Origin: Embleya hyalina
GTDB taxonomy: Bacteria > Actinomycetota > Actinomycetes > Streptomycetales > Streptomycetaceae
Reading direction: 5' to 3'
DNA length: 64,000 bases
Assembly: GCF_003967355.1 (NCBI RefSeq)
Contig: NZ_BIFH01000018.1
Span: 62,001-126,000, forward strand
Shown here: one piece after another, positions 24,890 through 33,649 of the stretch
Layout of the letters: every line of letters starts with the position of its first letter
How positions within the stretch are numbered: the first letter of the stretch is position 1
The notes under the pieces: generated by a model
What the model was told of the DNA's origin: nothing
Database searches by the model: none
The model's input: only the letters and a program-made list of their open reading frames with translations
Position numbers and translations under genes: made by a program

Positions 24890-26368
24890 GTGTCGACCGC
24901 AGTACCCTCATCCGGCCTTCGTTCCCGTCTGCTGGTGCCGACCCTGGCCTTCGGCGGCGTCCTGATGGCGCTCATGCAGACGGTGATCGTGCCGCTGCTG
25001 CCCGCACTTCCCGGCGACACCGGGTCCTCGCCGGGCACGGTGAGTTGGATGCTGACCGCGACGCTGCTCTCCGGCGCGGTGCTCAACCCGGTCCTCGGGC
25101 GGGCCGGCGACATGTACGGCAGACGCCGCGTCCTCGTCGCCGCGCTCGTGGTGATGACGGTGGGCTCGGCGCTGTGCGCGCTGACCACCGACATCGGCGT
25201 ACTGATCACCGCGCGGGCGCTCCAGGGGACCGCCGCCGCCGTGGTGCCGCTGGCGACGGGCATCCTGCGGGACGAACTGCCGCCACACCGGGTCGGCTCG
25301 GCGGTCGCGCTGATGAGCTCGACGGTGGGCATCGGGGCGGCGGCCGGCCTTCCGCTGGCGTCGATCGTGGTGCGGCACGCGGACTGGCACGTGTTGTTCC
25401 GGGTGACCACCGGCCTGGGCGCGCTCGGCGCGGTGCTCTCGTGGTGGGTGCTGCCGCGCTCGTCGGTACGCACGCCGGGCCGGTTCGACGCGGTCGGCGC
25501 GCTGCTGCTGACCACGGGCCTGGTGGGCGTGCTGCTCGCGGTGTCCAAGGGCGGCGACTGGGGGTGGACGAGCCCGGCGGTGCTCGGTGTCGGGGCGGCC
25601 GGCGTACTCGTCCTGCCGCTCTGGGGCCGGCATCAACTGCGGGTGCGCGAACCGCTGGTGGATCTGCGTCTGGCGGCCCGCCGTACCGTGCTGTTGCCGC
25701 ATCTGGCGGCGCTGGTGACCGGATTCGCCTTCTACGCCAACTGGCTCGCCACCGTGCAACTGGTCCAGGCGCCCGAGGGCACCGGATACGGCCTGGGGGC
25801 GTCCGCGCTGGTGGCGAGCCTGTGTCTGCTCCCCGGCGGGCTGACGATGGTGGTGATGTCGCCGGTGTCGGCTCGGTTGTCCGCCGCCCGCGGGGCGCGC
25901 CTGACGCTGGTGGCGGGGGCGCTGGTGATCGCCGGGGCCTATGTGGTGCGGGTGTTCACCAGCGAGCGGATGTGGACGATCACGGCCGGGGCGACGATGT
26001 GTTCGGTCGGGACCGGGCTGGTGTACTCGGCGCTGCCGACCCTGGTGATCCAGGCGGTGCCGGCGGCGCAGACGGCGGCGGCGACCGGCCTGAACGTGCT
26101 GATGCGCACCATCGGCCAGGCACTGTGCAGCACCGTGGTCGCCGTCGTGCTGACCACGGCGACCACGACGGTGCCGGCCGGCGCGGGGGACGGGGCGGGC
26201 GGCACCTACGCCTCGCTCGACGCGTACCGCATCGTCTTCGCCCTCGCCGCCGCGGCGGCCCTCGCGGCGGCACTCACCGCGGCGGCCATCCCGCGCACCG
26301 CGACGTCGCCCCCCGCCGGGTCCGGGACGCTCGACGTTCCCCGCCGCGCGTCCCGGGCACCCTCCTGA
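24890..26368 (+). CDS. MFS transporter, DHA2-like drug exporter
   Basis: 492 residues from a GTG with GGAG upstream. TM1 has LMALMQTVIVPLLPALPG. The loop motif GRAGDMYGRRRVLVAALVV is motif A, and SSTVGIGAAAGLPLASIV resembles motif C. About 14 hydrophobic segments span the protein. It lacks the Asp of classical DHA2 TM1 (here MQTVIV). It is likely an efflux pump with an operator immediately upstream. It converges on the GH3 gene with only 19 bp between stops. Confidence 0.87.
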   Translation: MSTAVPSSGLRSRLLVPTLAFGGVLMALMQTVIVPLLPALPGDTGSSPGTVSWMLTATLLSGAVLNPVLGRAGDMYGRRRVLVAALVVMTVGSALCALTTDIGVLITARALQGTAAAVVPLATGILRDELPPHRVGSAVALMSSTVGIGAAAGLPLASIVVRHADWHVLFRVTTGLGALGAVLSWWVLPRSSVRTPGRFDAVGALLLTTGLVGVLLAVSKGGDWGWTSPAVLGVGAAGVLVLPLWGRHQLRVREPLVDLRLAARRTVLLPHLAALVTGFAFYANWLATVQLVQAPEGTGYGLGASALVASLCLLPGGLTMVVMSPVSARLSAARGARLTLVAGALVIAGAYVVRVFTSERMWTITAGATMCSVGTGLVYSALPTLVIQAVPAAQTAAATGLNVLMRTIGQALCSTVVAVVLTTATTTVPAGAGDGAGGTYASLDAYRIVFALAAAAALAAALTAAAIPRTATSPPAGSGTLDVPRRASRAPS

Positions 26369-26387
26369 CCCGGGTCGAGGCGCGCCG

Positions 26388-28190
26388 TTACGCGCGCGCC
26401 CCCAAGTCGTCTCGGGTCGCGTGCGGGTGGCCGCAGCGGAACAGCGGGTCGCGGGTGTCGAAGGGCACGTCCTCGCGGGAGTTCAGCACGGCCTCCATCG
26501 ACGACGGCAGGTCGAACGGCAGTGTGCCCGGCGTCGGGGTCCGGCCGAACGCCGCGTCCAGGACCAGGTCGTCGTCGGCGCCGAAGTCGGCGATCAGGGC
26601 GGCCGCGCACTCGGCGAGCGGGGTCAGGACCGCGGCGCGGTCCAGGAAGACGTCGACGGTGGTCGGCACGGTCGCGCACAGTGCGCGCAGGCGTTCGACC
26701 TCGGCGGCGGGGAAGTCGAGGGACCCCGCGTGGAAGTGGCGTTCGAGCAGGCCCTCGCGGGCCTCGTACGGCGCGTCGATCCGGATCACGGCCAGGTCCG
26801 CGTCCTCGGGTCGCTCGACCACCGTGCCGTAGCGGGCGGCGACTTCGGGGTCGATGTTCTCCACGTACAGCCGGCGCCCCGGCGTGTCCGCGAACGGCTC
26901 TCCGGTGAGCCGGACCAGGGAGCGCCGCTGCACCCGGCGGCCCAGTTCGACGCGCGCGGGGTGGCCGACCACCCGCTCGGCGGCCTCGGGGTCGACGTAC
27001 GGGTCGTCGAACAGGCCGAGGCGGAACTTGTCGCGCAGGATGCGCCGGGCCGACGCGTCGATCCGGGCCTCGTCGACGGCGCCGGAGCGTACCGCGTCGA
27101 CGATCAGGTCGGATCGGGTCTCGCCGCCGAACTGGTCCACGCCCGCGTGCAGCATCAGCACCGCCTGCTCGGCGACGGTGAGGTGTTCGACGCCCCAGTT
27201 GCGCGGCGGCAGCGCGACGAGGCCGGGGATCTCCATGCCGGTGAGCACGTTGAAGTCGCTGCACACCACGCCGTCGAAGCCGTACCGCTCGCGCAGCAGC
27301 CCGGTGAGCACGTCGCGGTTGAACGAGGAGCCGACCTCGGCGAGCGCGGTGCCCATCGGGATCGAGTAGCACGTCATGACCTGGGCGGTGCCGACCTCGA
27401 AGGCGGCCTCGAAGGGCTTCAGGTGGTAGTCGAGGTTGCCGCCCGGGTAGACGGCGCGGGTGCCGTAGGCGAAGTGCGGGTCCTCGCCGCCCTCCTGGGG
27501 TCCGCCGCCGGGGAAGTGCTTGGTCATGCAGGCCACGCCGTCCGGGCCGAGCCGTTCGCCCTGCATGCCCCGGATGTAGCCGGCCAGGACGCGTCCGGCC
27601 CGGTCGGCGTCCTCGCCGAAGGTGCCGCTCGTGCGCGGCTTGCGGGGCTCGGTGGCGAGGTCGGCCATCGGGTGGATCGCGACACGCACGCCCACCGCGC
27701 GCAGTTCGGCCGCGATCGTCGCGGCGTACTCCTCGACGAGCGCGGGGTCGTCAGTGGCCGCGAGGCCGATCGGTTCGGGTCCTCGGCTGAACGCGCCGCC
27801 GGTGAACGCGGTGGCCGGGTTCTCGGTGAAGCCGTGGCGCGGGTCGGAGGCGAGCGTGACGGGGATGCCGAGGCGGGTCGCGGCGGCCAGGTCCTGCACG
27901 TGGTTGTTCCACCGGGCCGTCTCGACCGGCGAGGGCATGGCGGTCAACCCGAAGGTGTTGACGCCGCGTTCGCCGATCAGCTCGGCCCCGGACGGGATGC
28001 GGGCGCCGTCGCCGGGGATCATCCGGCCGCAACACATCAGCCCGGCCTTCTCCTCCAGCGTCATCCGGCCCAGCAGGTCGGCGACCCGCTCGTCGATCGG
28101 GAGCCGGGGGTCCTCGTAGGGCTCCATGGTCCCGTTGTGGTTGAGGTCGCGGAAACGGGTGCCGTCGTGGTGGCGAAGGGTTCGGAGCAT
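26388..28190 (-). CDS. Glycoside hydrolase family 3 (beta-glucosidase-like)
   Basis: 600 residues with GAGGA upstream of the ATG. The GH3 N-domain shows LLGRMTLEEKAGLM, DPRHGFTENPA and the conserved KHFPGGGPQEGGEDPHF. The nucleophile Asp is in VVCSDFNVLTG, where many relatives have SDW. A C-terminal (alpha/beta) domain continues to residue 600. There is no signal peptide, so it is probably cytoplasmic and acts on imported oligosaccharides. It starts seven bases after the scar of an oligopeptide/sugar ABC operon. Confidence 0.9.
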   Translation of the reverse strand: MLRTLRHHDGTRFRDLNHNGTMEPYEDPRLPIDERVADLLGRMTLEEKAGLMCCGRMIPGDGARIPSGAELIGERGVNTFGLTAMPSPVETARWNNHVQDLAAATRLGIPVTLASDPRHGFTENPATAFTGGAFSRGPEPIGLAATDDPALVEEYAATIAAELRAVGVRVAIHPMADLATEPRKPRTSGTFGEDADRAGRVLAGYIRGMQGERLGPDGVACMTKHFPGGGPQEGGEDPHFAYGTRAVYPGGNLDYHLKPFEAAFEVGTAQVMTCYSIPMGTALAEVGSSFNRDVLTGLLRERYGFDGVVCSDFNVLTGMEIPGLVALPPRNWGVEHLTVAEQAVLMLHAGVDQFGGETRSDLIVDAVRSGAVDEARIDASARRILRDKFRLGLFDDPYVDPEAAERVVGHPARVELGRRVQRRSLVRLTGEPFADTPGRRLYVENIDPEVAARYGTVVERPEDADLAVIRIDAPYEAREGLLERHFHAGSLDFPAAEVERLRALCATVPTTVDVFLDRAAVLTPLAECAAALIADFGADDDLVLDAAFGRTPTPGTLPFDLPSSMEAVLNSREDVPFDTRDPLFRCGHPHATRDDLGARA

Positions 28191-28196
28191 GGCGGA

Positions 28197-28680
28197 TCAG
28201 TCCTCGTGCCGGGCGAAGTGGTCGGGGCGGTGCCGAGTGGGATCGTGGGTGGGCGGGGCGGCGAAGGGCGGCAGCGGGCGGTGGCACGCGACGGCGCGCC
28301 GCTCGGCGACGGCGCGCCCCGCGGGTTCCTCGTCCGCGCACACCGCGCCCGCGCACGGACAGCGGGTGCGGAACCGGCAGCCGGACGGCGGGTCCGGCGG
28401 GGACGGCGGATCGACCGCGAGCAGGTGCCCGTCACCGAGCTCCCGCCCGGGCTCGGGCACGGCGGCGAGCAGCGCGGCGGCGTACGGATGCGCCGGTGCG
28501 GCCAACAGGTCCTCCGAACGCGCGGTCCAGGCCCACGCGCAGCGTGCCGCCGTCGACGGCGGCACCCGCGCCGGCGGGCTGTTCGTTCGCCACCGCGTCG
28601 TCGGAGGCCGAACAGCCGGCCGCCCCGAGCGCCGCGGCCGCGGCCGGTGCGACGGCCACCAGCCGTTTACGATTGTTCAT
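28197..28680 (-). pseudogene. Deletion scar of an Opp/Dpp-type ABC operon: lipoprotein 5' end joined to ATPase 3' end
   Basis: From 28680 the frame reads a lipoprotein start: MNNRKRLVAV, a hydrophobic Ala-rich stretch, lipobox AAGC, and VDGGTLRVGL, the usual first strand of family 5 binding proteins. Around 28515 this identity stops. In another frame the C-terminus of an OppF/DppF-like ATPase begins (EDLLAAPAHPYAAALLAAVP, then PPSGCRFRTRCP with its Cys cluster, then RRAVACHRP) and ends at 28197. The permeases and most of both end genes are missing, which points to one internal deletion of several kilobases. The promoter end is intact and may now serve GH3. Confidence 0.8.
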
Positions 28681-28765
28681 CTGCCTCGCTCCATCCGGGA
28701 TCACAAGCCCACAGGGGTGGACCTGCACCAACCCAGGAAAGTGGCACGGCTGCCAGGTGACAGTA

Positions 28766-29431
28766 GTGCAAACTTTCAAGGTGGGGAAGATTGCAATCCG
28801 GGACCCCGAACCCCCGGGATCCCAGCACGCGGACGAGGCGGCACCCCGACCGGGGCTGCGCGAACGCGAGAAGGCGCGGACACGCGACGCCATCCGGACC
28901 GCGGCGCTCGACCTGTTCGAGGAGCAGGGCTTCGAGGCGACCACGATCGACCGGATCTGCGCCCGGGCGAACATCGCGCACCGCACGTTCTTCCGCTACT
29001 ACGAGTGCAAGGAGGCCCTGCTCTTCGGCTGGGGCTTCGGCCGCCTCCTCGTCGAGGAGTTCGCTGCGGCGCCCGCCGAATCGGACTCGTGGGCGGCCCT
29101 GACGCACGCCTTCGGCCGCGACGGCGGCGGAGCGCCGGAGGAGTCGGCCGAGACGACCGCGCGGCGCCGCGAACTGCGCCGCCGCTGTGCCGACATCCGC
29201 TCGATGCACGAGTTCGCGATCCTGCGGATCGGCGCACTCGCCCAGGACGCGGTCGCCATCGCCGCCGAGCGTATGGGCGTCGAGCCCGACCGGGACCTGC
29301 GCCCCGGCGCGATCGGCGCACTCCTCGCCGGCCCGGCCCGCCGTGTGGTCGTCGACGGCGCGACCGACGGACCGCAGGCCTGGGTGGCGGCCCTGCGCGA
29401 GGTGGTGGGGACGAGCGACGAGGGACCGTGA
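28766..29431 (+). CDS. TetR-family transcriptional regulator
   Basis: About 221 residues. GTG 28766 was chosen for AGGTGA five bases upstream; GTG 28781 is an alternative. The HTH is REREKARTRDAIRTAALDLFEEQGFEATTIDRICARANIAHRTFFRYYECKEALLF (about 35-90). This is the TetR signature, with FFRYY typical of the MftR-like group. It is divergent from the deleted ABC operon and GH3, so its original target was probably that uptake operon (inference). Confidence 0.88.
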   Translation: MQTFKVGKIAIRDPEPPGSQHADEAAPRPGLREREKARTRDAIRTAALDLFEEQGFEATTIDRICARANIAHRTFFRYYECKEALLFGWGFGRLLVEEFAAAPAESDSWAALTHAFGRDGGGAPEESAETTARRRELRRRCADIRSMHEFAILRIGALAQDAVAIAAERMGVEPDRDLRPGAIGALLAGPARRVVVDGATDGPQAWVAALREVVGTSDEGP

Positions 29432-29853
29432 GCGAGGGGCGCCGAGACCCTGCCCACGACGGCGTCGCCGGAGTGCGCCGGAGCAGGCACGAAGCGCCGT
29501 GCGGTCCGGAGGGTGGGAGCGAAGTGCCGTGCGTTCCCGGGGAGTTCCTCGATGCCGAGCCGGGCCTTCGGTGGGATGGCGGGTGGGGCGCGCCGGTGGG
29601 CCGAGTCGGCGCGGTGTCGGTGTCGAATCCACGACACGCCGGTCTCGGGTACGGGCGGGGTTCGCTCGCGCGGGTGCTGATCGGGGCTACCGTTGGCGGC
29701 GTACCCGGGCACGCCGCCGGCTCGACCCGTTCGCCGCCGCATCCCACCCGCGCGACCGTGTTCCCTCGGGGTGTGCCGGCCGAGCCGCCGAACGTGCGCC
29801 CGGCACGTCGCCGAGTGCGCCGACCGACCCGAGGTGGGCAGGAGGAGATCGCC
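29432..29853. other. Intergenic stretch between TetR and aromatic hydroxylase genes
   Basis: About 420 bp, GC-rich. Open frames cross it, but none has protein-like composition or a ribosome site. I see no gene, terminator or strong repeat. Confidence 0.4.
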
Positions 29854-31413
29854 ATGCGCGTGGTGGACGCCGAGGTGGAGGTCCTGATCGTGGGCGGCGG
29901 GCCGGTCGGCCTCACCGCCCGGGCGCTGCTCGAACGCTGGGGTGTGCAGGTGCTGCTCGTGGAGCGGCACCGCGAATTGTCGCCCTTTCCCCGGTCCCGG
30001 CTGGTCAACGTGCGCTCCATGGAGATCTTTCGCCGGCTCGGCCTGGCCGCCCGGATCAGGGCCGCGGGGTTCGCGCCCGAGTACGGCCGCGTCCGCTTCC
30101 GCGACACCCTGTACGACCGCGACTTCGCCGGCGAGGCGATGGTCGGCGTCGCCGCCCCGGTGCCCGAGAGCCCCGAATTCGGCGTGCTCACCTCACAGGA
30201 CCGCCTGGAGCCCATCCTGCTCGCCGCGCCGGGTGCCCCGGTGCGCTTCGGCGTCGAGGTCGTCGACGTGGCCGAGGAGCACGACGGGGTGCTGGCCACG
30301 CTCGTCGACCACGGACGCGACGCCGAACTGCGGGTGCGGGCCCGCTACCTGCTCGGTGCCGACGGCGCGAACTCCACCGTCCGGCAGGCGTCGGGTATCG
30401 GCACCACCGGCCCCGGAGCGCTGGGACCCTTCACCACCGTCGTGTTCGACGCCGACCTCCGCTGGTGCGCCGAGCAACCGGCCGGGGTGTACCTGACCGC
30501 GCACGGCACCTTCGCCCCGCTCTATCCGGAAGGGGGCTGGGCCTGGTTCGGCTCCACACCGGCGACCGCCGAGCCCACCGACTGGGCCGAGGTCGTCGCG
30601 CGGGCCCTCGGCCCCGCGGCCGACGTCAAGGCCGAGGTGTTGCGGGTGCAGCCGTGGGTGATGAACGCGTTCGTCGCCGAACGGTTCCGGCACGGCCGCA
30701 TCCTGCTGGCGGGCGACGCCGCGCACGCGTTGCCCATCTTCGGCGGCCTGGGGATGAACACGGGTCTCGCCGATGTGCACAACCTGTGTTGGAAGCTGGC
30801 GGGGGTGCTGCACGGATGGGCCGACCCGGTCCTGGTGGAGTCCTACGAGACCGAACGCCTGCCCGTCGCGCACCGGACCCTGCGCCAGGCGGTGGCCAAC
30901 ACCCGGCTGTTGATCGACGTGCAAAACCGCCGCCGCGAGCGGCTCGACGCCGGCGTCGCGCCCACGGACGCCGTCGAACTCCCCTGGTCGGAACAGTACT
31001 TCGCGCAACTCGGCCTGGTGCTCGGGGCCACCTACCGCTCCGGCGCCGTGCGCTCCGACGGCGAAGCCGCACCCGAACCCTCCGACGCGGACACGAACTA
31101 CGTGCCCGGCGCGGAGCCGGGCCGGCGCATGCCGCACCTGTGGCTCGAGGACGGCCGCTCCACGCTCGACGCGGTCGGCGAGTGCTTCGCCCTGCTCACC
31201 CCCGATCCCGTCCGGTGGGAGCAACGCGCCTCCGTGGCACACCCGTTGCGGATCGAGACCCTTCCCGACGAACACCGCGAACTGTGCGGCCTCGGCGCCG
31301 ATGGGGCCGTACTGGTCCGCCCCGACGGCCACGTCGCGGCACGCTGGCGCGACGGAGCGGGCGGCGGGACGACCGTCGGCGACACCCTCGCCACGATCAC
31401 CGGTCGGGGGTGA
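29854..31413 (+). CDS. FAD-dependent aromatic-ring hydroxylase (PheA/TfdB/RdmE-like)
   Basis: 519 residues, AGGAGGAG upstream of the ATG. FAD motif GGGPVGLTARALL (about 13-25), then SRLVNVRSMEIFRRLGLA. The DG motif is LLGADGANSTVRQASGI (about 165-181). The GD motif is LLAGDAAHALPIFGGLGMNTGLADVHNLCWKL. The C-terminal thioredoxin-like region is typical of polyketide hydroxylases and phenol 2-monooxygenases. It hydroxylates an aromatic substrate with NAD(P)H and oxygen. It ends inside the convergent EamA gene (17-bp overlap). Confidence 0.9.
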   Translation: MRVVDAEVEVLIVGGGPVGLTARALLERWGVQVLLVERHRELSPFPRSRLVNVRSMEIFRRLGLAARIRAAGFAPEYGRVRFRDTLYDRDFAGEAMVGVAAPVPESPEFGVLTSQDRLEPILLAAPGAPVRFGVEVVDVAEEHDGVLATLVDHGRDAELRVRARYLLGADGANSTVRQASGIGTTGPGALGPFTTVVFDADLRWCAEQPAGVYLTAHGTFAPLYPEGGWAWFGSTPATAEPTDWAEVVARALGPAADVKAEVLRVQPWVMNAFVAERFRHGRILLAGDAAHALPIFGGLGMNTGLADVHNLCWKLAGVLHGWADPVLVESYETERLPVAHRTLRQAVANTRLLIDVQNRRRERLDAGVAPTDAVELPWSEQYFAQLGLVLGATYRSGAVRSDGEAAPEPSDADTNYVPGAEPGRRMPHLWLEDGRSTLDAVGECFALLTPDPVRWEQRASVAHPLRIETLPDEHRELCGLGADGAVLVRPDGHVAARWRDGAGGGTTVGDTLATITGRG

Positions 31414-32422
31414 CCCGCCGCTCCGTCGCCGGCTTCCGTCGGCGCGCGTGTGGAGCACGGGGTGTTCGGCGGTCGTCGAGTCCGGCGAGGACGACGCCGC
31501 CGATGATCAGCAGGCCGCCGACCGTCCGGGAGGCGTTCGGCGCCTCGCCGATCAGCAACCACGCGAAGCCGACACTGGCGACCACCTCCAGGAGGGCGAC
31601 GAACGAGGCCGTGCGGGAACCGAGCAGACGGCTCGCCGCGGTGCCCGTGGTGTAGGCCAGGGCCGCGGTGACCAGGCCGAGCAGGAGCACCGGCACCCAC
31701 CAGGGCGCGCTGCCGACGCGGTAGTCGGCCGGGTCGGGCGTGGCGTGCATCGGCAGCAGACCGACCGCCGCGAGCACGGCGAGGGTGGCCGTGCCGACCA
31801 CCAGACCGGCACCGGTCAGCGCCACCGGCGGCAGGCCGGTGTCGGTGTCCGCCGCGATCAGGAAGTAGGCGGTCAGGCCGACCATCGCCGCGAGCGCCCA
31901 GGCCACGCCCGACCAGGCCAGATCGGCGCCGGAGAACAGGTCGACGGCGAGGACCAGGCCCACGGCCGCCAGCCCGGTGCCGGCCAGGGTCGACGGTCGC
32001 GGGCGCCGACCGCGGCGCGCCCACAACCAGACCACCACCGCCGCCGGGGCGGTGTACTCGATGAGCAACGCGGGTGCGACGTCCATCGTGGTGACGGCGG
32101 AGAAGAAGCAGAACTGCGCGCCCGCCAGGCCCAGTACGCCGTACACCAGCACGGTGCGGGCCTGCGCGCGCAGTCGATGCCACCGCCCGCGCAGGGCCAC
32201 GACCGCGAACGGCGCCACGACGAGCGCGGCCAGGCCGATCCGGGCCAGCACGATCGCCCCCGGACTCCAACCGGACGAGAGCAGCCCCCGTGCCAACGAC
32301 CCCGACATGCCGAAGGAGGTCGCCGAGACGAGGGCGAGGAGCAGACCGCCGCCTAGACCGGCATGGGCGGATGGGCCGGAGAAGGTGCGCACACGCGGTA
32401 TGTCATGGGCAATATCGGTCAT
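31397..32422 (-). CDS. EamA/DMT-family transporter
   Basis: 341 residues from ATG 32422. Two EamA repeats of five helices are visible. The first has LLLALVSATSFGMSGSLARGLL and LARIGLAALVVAPFAVVAL; the second begins near AWALAAMVGLTAYFLIAADTDTG and ends with LLEVVASVGFAWLLIGEAPNASRTVGGLLIIGGVVLAGL, the family's C-terminal signature. It is a drug/metabolite exporter. It is leaderless from a consensus promoter whose -35 box overlaps the start of the divergent CGNR gene. Confidence 0.88.
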   Translation of the reverse strand: MTDIAHDIPRVRTFSGPSAHAGLGGGLLLALVSATSFGMSGSLARGLLSSGWSPGAIVLARIGLAALVVAPFAVVALRGRWHRLRAQARTVLVYGVLGLAGAQFCFFSAVTTMDVAPALLIEYTAPAAVVVWLWARRGRRPRPSTLAGTGLAAVGLVLAVDLFSGADLAWSGVAWALAAMVGLTAYFLIAADTDTGLPPVALTGAGLVVGTATLAVLAAVGLLPMHATPDPADYRVGSAPWWVPVLLLGLVTAALAYTTGTAASRLLGSRTASFVALLEVVASVGFAWLLIGEAPNASRTVGGLLIIGGVVLAGLDDRRTPRAPHARRRKPATERRVTPDR

Positions 32423-32430
32423 AGACCATG

Positions 32431-32460
32431 ACGGTAGGGGTGTGCTCGGTAAGCTGTCAA
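32431..32460 (-). promoter_or_regulatory. Consensus promoter of the EamA gene, overlapping the divergent CGNR promoter
   Basis: On the minus strand TTGACA (32460-32455) and TACCGT (32436-32431) are 18 bases apart, and the ATG follows at 32422, the distance of a leaderless start. On the plus strand TAAGCT (32450-32455) lies seven bases before the CGNR ATG at 32462, also leaderless. The two promoters share bases and cannot be occupied together. Confidence 0.7.
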
Positions 32461-32461
32461 A

Positions 32462-33004
32462 ATGATTTTTGGTCATGACACCGAATCGTCGCTGCAGGCC
32501 GTCGTGGCGCTGATCAACAGCGCGGAGGGGCCGGACACCCTCACCACGGTGCGGGACGTGGACGCGTGGTACGCCGAACATCGCTACACCGGACGCCGGG
32601 ACGGCGACGCCGCCGAACTCGCGAGCCTGCGTGCGCTGCGCCCGGTGCTGCGCGATCTGCTGACCGCGGACCGCGACCGCGCCGCGGGCCTGGCGAACAC
32701 GATGCTCGCCGACGCCGGCGCGCTTCCGCAGCTCGTGCGGCACGACGACCAGGACTGGCACCTGCACGCGGTGTCCGGCGACGCGCCCCTGGCGAGTCGG
32801 GTGGTCGTGGAGACCGCGATGGCGATGATCGACGTGGTCCGCATGGACGAGACGTCCCGGCTGTTCCTGTGCGCGGACGAGGGGTGTGGCGGCATCGTCC
32901 TGGACCTCACCCGCAACCGCTCGCGCCGCTATTGCAGCACCGCGTGCGGCAACCGCAACGCCGTGGCCGCCTACCGCGCCCGCCGGGGCGCGCGAGAGGC
33001 GTGA
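32462..33004 (+). CDS. CGNR zinc-finger (ABATE domain) putative regulator
   Basis: 180 residues. The N-terminal ABATE-like region has SLQAVVALINSAEGPDTLTTV and ASLRALRPVLRDLL. The C-terminal CGNR finger is LCADEGCGGIVLDLTRNRSRRYCSTACGNRNAVAAYRARR, with four Cys (C-x5-C ... C-x3-C) and the eponymous CGNR. Members are putative stress or transcription regulators in actinobacteria. It is divergent from the EamA exporter with overlapping leaderless promoters, so it probably controls it. Confidence 0.88.
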   Translation: MIFGHDTESSLQAVVALINSAEGPDTLTTVRDVDAWYAEHRYTGRRDGDAAELASLRALRPVLRDLLTADRDRAAGLANTMLADAGALPQLVRHDDQDWHLHAVSGDAPLASRVVVETAMAMIDVVRMDETSRLFLCADEGCGGIVLDLTRNRSRRYCSTACGNRNAVAAYRARRGAREA

Positions 33005-33240
33005 TTGTCGACCGGCGTGCCGGATCGGCCGGAGCGCCGCGGCCACATCACGCGCGGAACGCGTGCGGGCGACCGGCGGTCCGTGCCGATCGAGACGACG
33101 CCCTCCGGCCGGGAGGGGTGACGGCCACCCGCACCGAAGCCGCCTGCGGAAAGTACCTATGCGTGACCGATTCCCCGCCGTCGGCGGCTGCCTAGATTGG
33201 TGTTCGCCAGGGAAACGCAACGACCGAGGAGCGTACGAAC

Positions 33241-33591
33241 ATGACCGCCTACGTCATCGCCAAGCTGCGGGACGCCGCCCCGCACCCCGAGATCGCCGAG
33301 TACATCGAGCGCCTTCCCGGCACCTTCGCGCCGTACGGCGGCCGCTTCCTCGTGCACGTCACGCCGCACGAGGTGAAGGAGGGCAACTGGCCCGGGGGTG
33401 TGGTGATGATCGGCTTCCCCGGCATCGCCGAGGCCCGGACCTGGTGGGACTCGCCCGCGTACCAGGAGATCGCCCCCCTGCGCTCACGGCACATCGAGGG
33501 CGACATCATCCTGGTCGAGGGCGTTCCCGAGAACTACGACCCGGCCGTCACCGTCGCGAGGATGCGCGCGGCGATGACCGCGGGCGAGTAG
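33241..33591 (+). CDS. DUF1330 family protein
   Basis: 116 residues with GAGGAGCG upstream of ATG. The ferredoxin-like dimeric barrel core is MTAYVIAKLRDAAPHPEIAEYIERLPGTFAPYGGRFLVHV, then VVMIGFPGIAEARTWWDSPAYQEIAPLRSRHIEGDIILVEG. The SPAYQ segment and the RxxxxxGDIILVEG end are DUF1330 hallmarks. Function is unknown; such small barrels often bind or isomerise small molecules. Confidence 0.88.
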   Translation: MTAYVIAKLRDAAPHPEIAEYIERLPGTFAPYGGRFLVHVTPHEVKEGNWPGGVVMIGFPGIAEARTWWDSPAYQEIAPLRSRHIEGDIILVEGVPENYDPAVTVARMRAAMTAGE

Positions 33592-33649
33592 CCACACGAG
33601 CAGCGTCCGGTGAACCGCGACAGGCCGGCCGTTCGTGGTCTCGGCGGGG

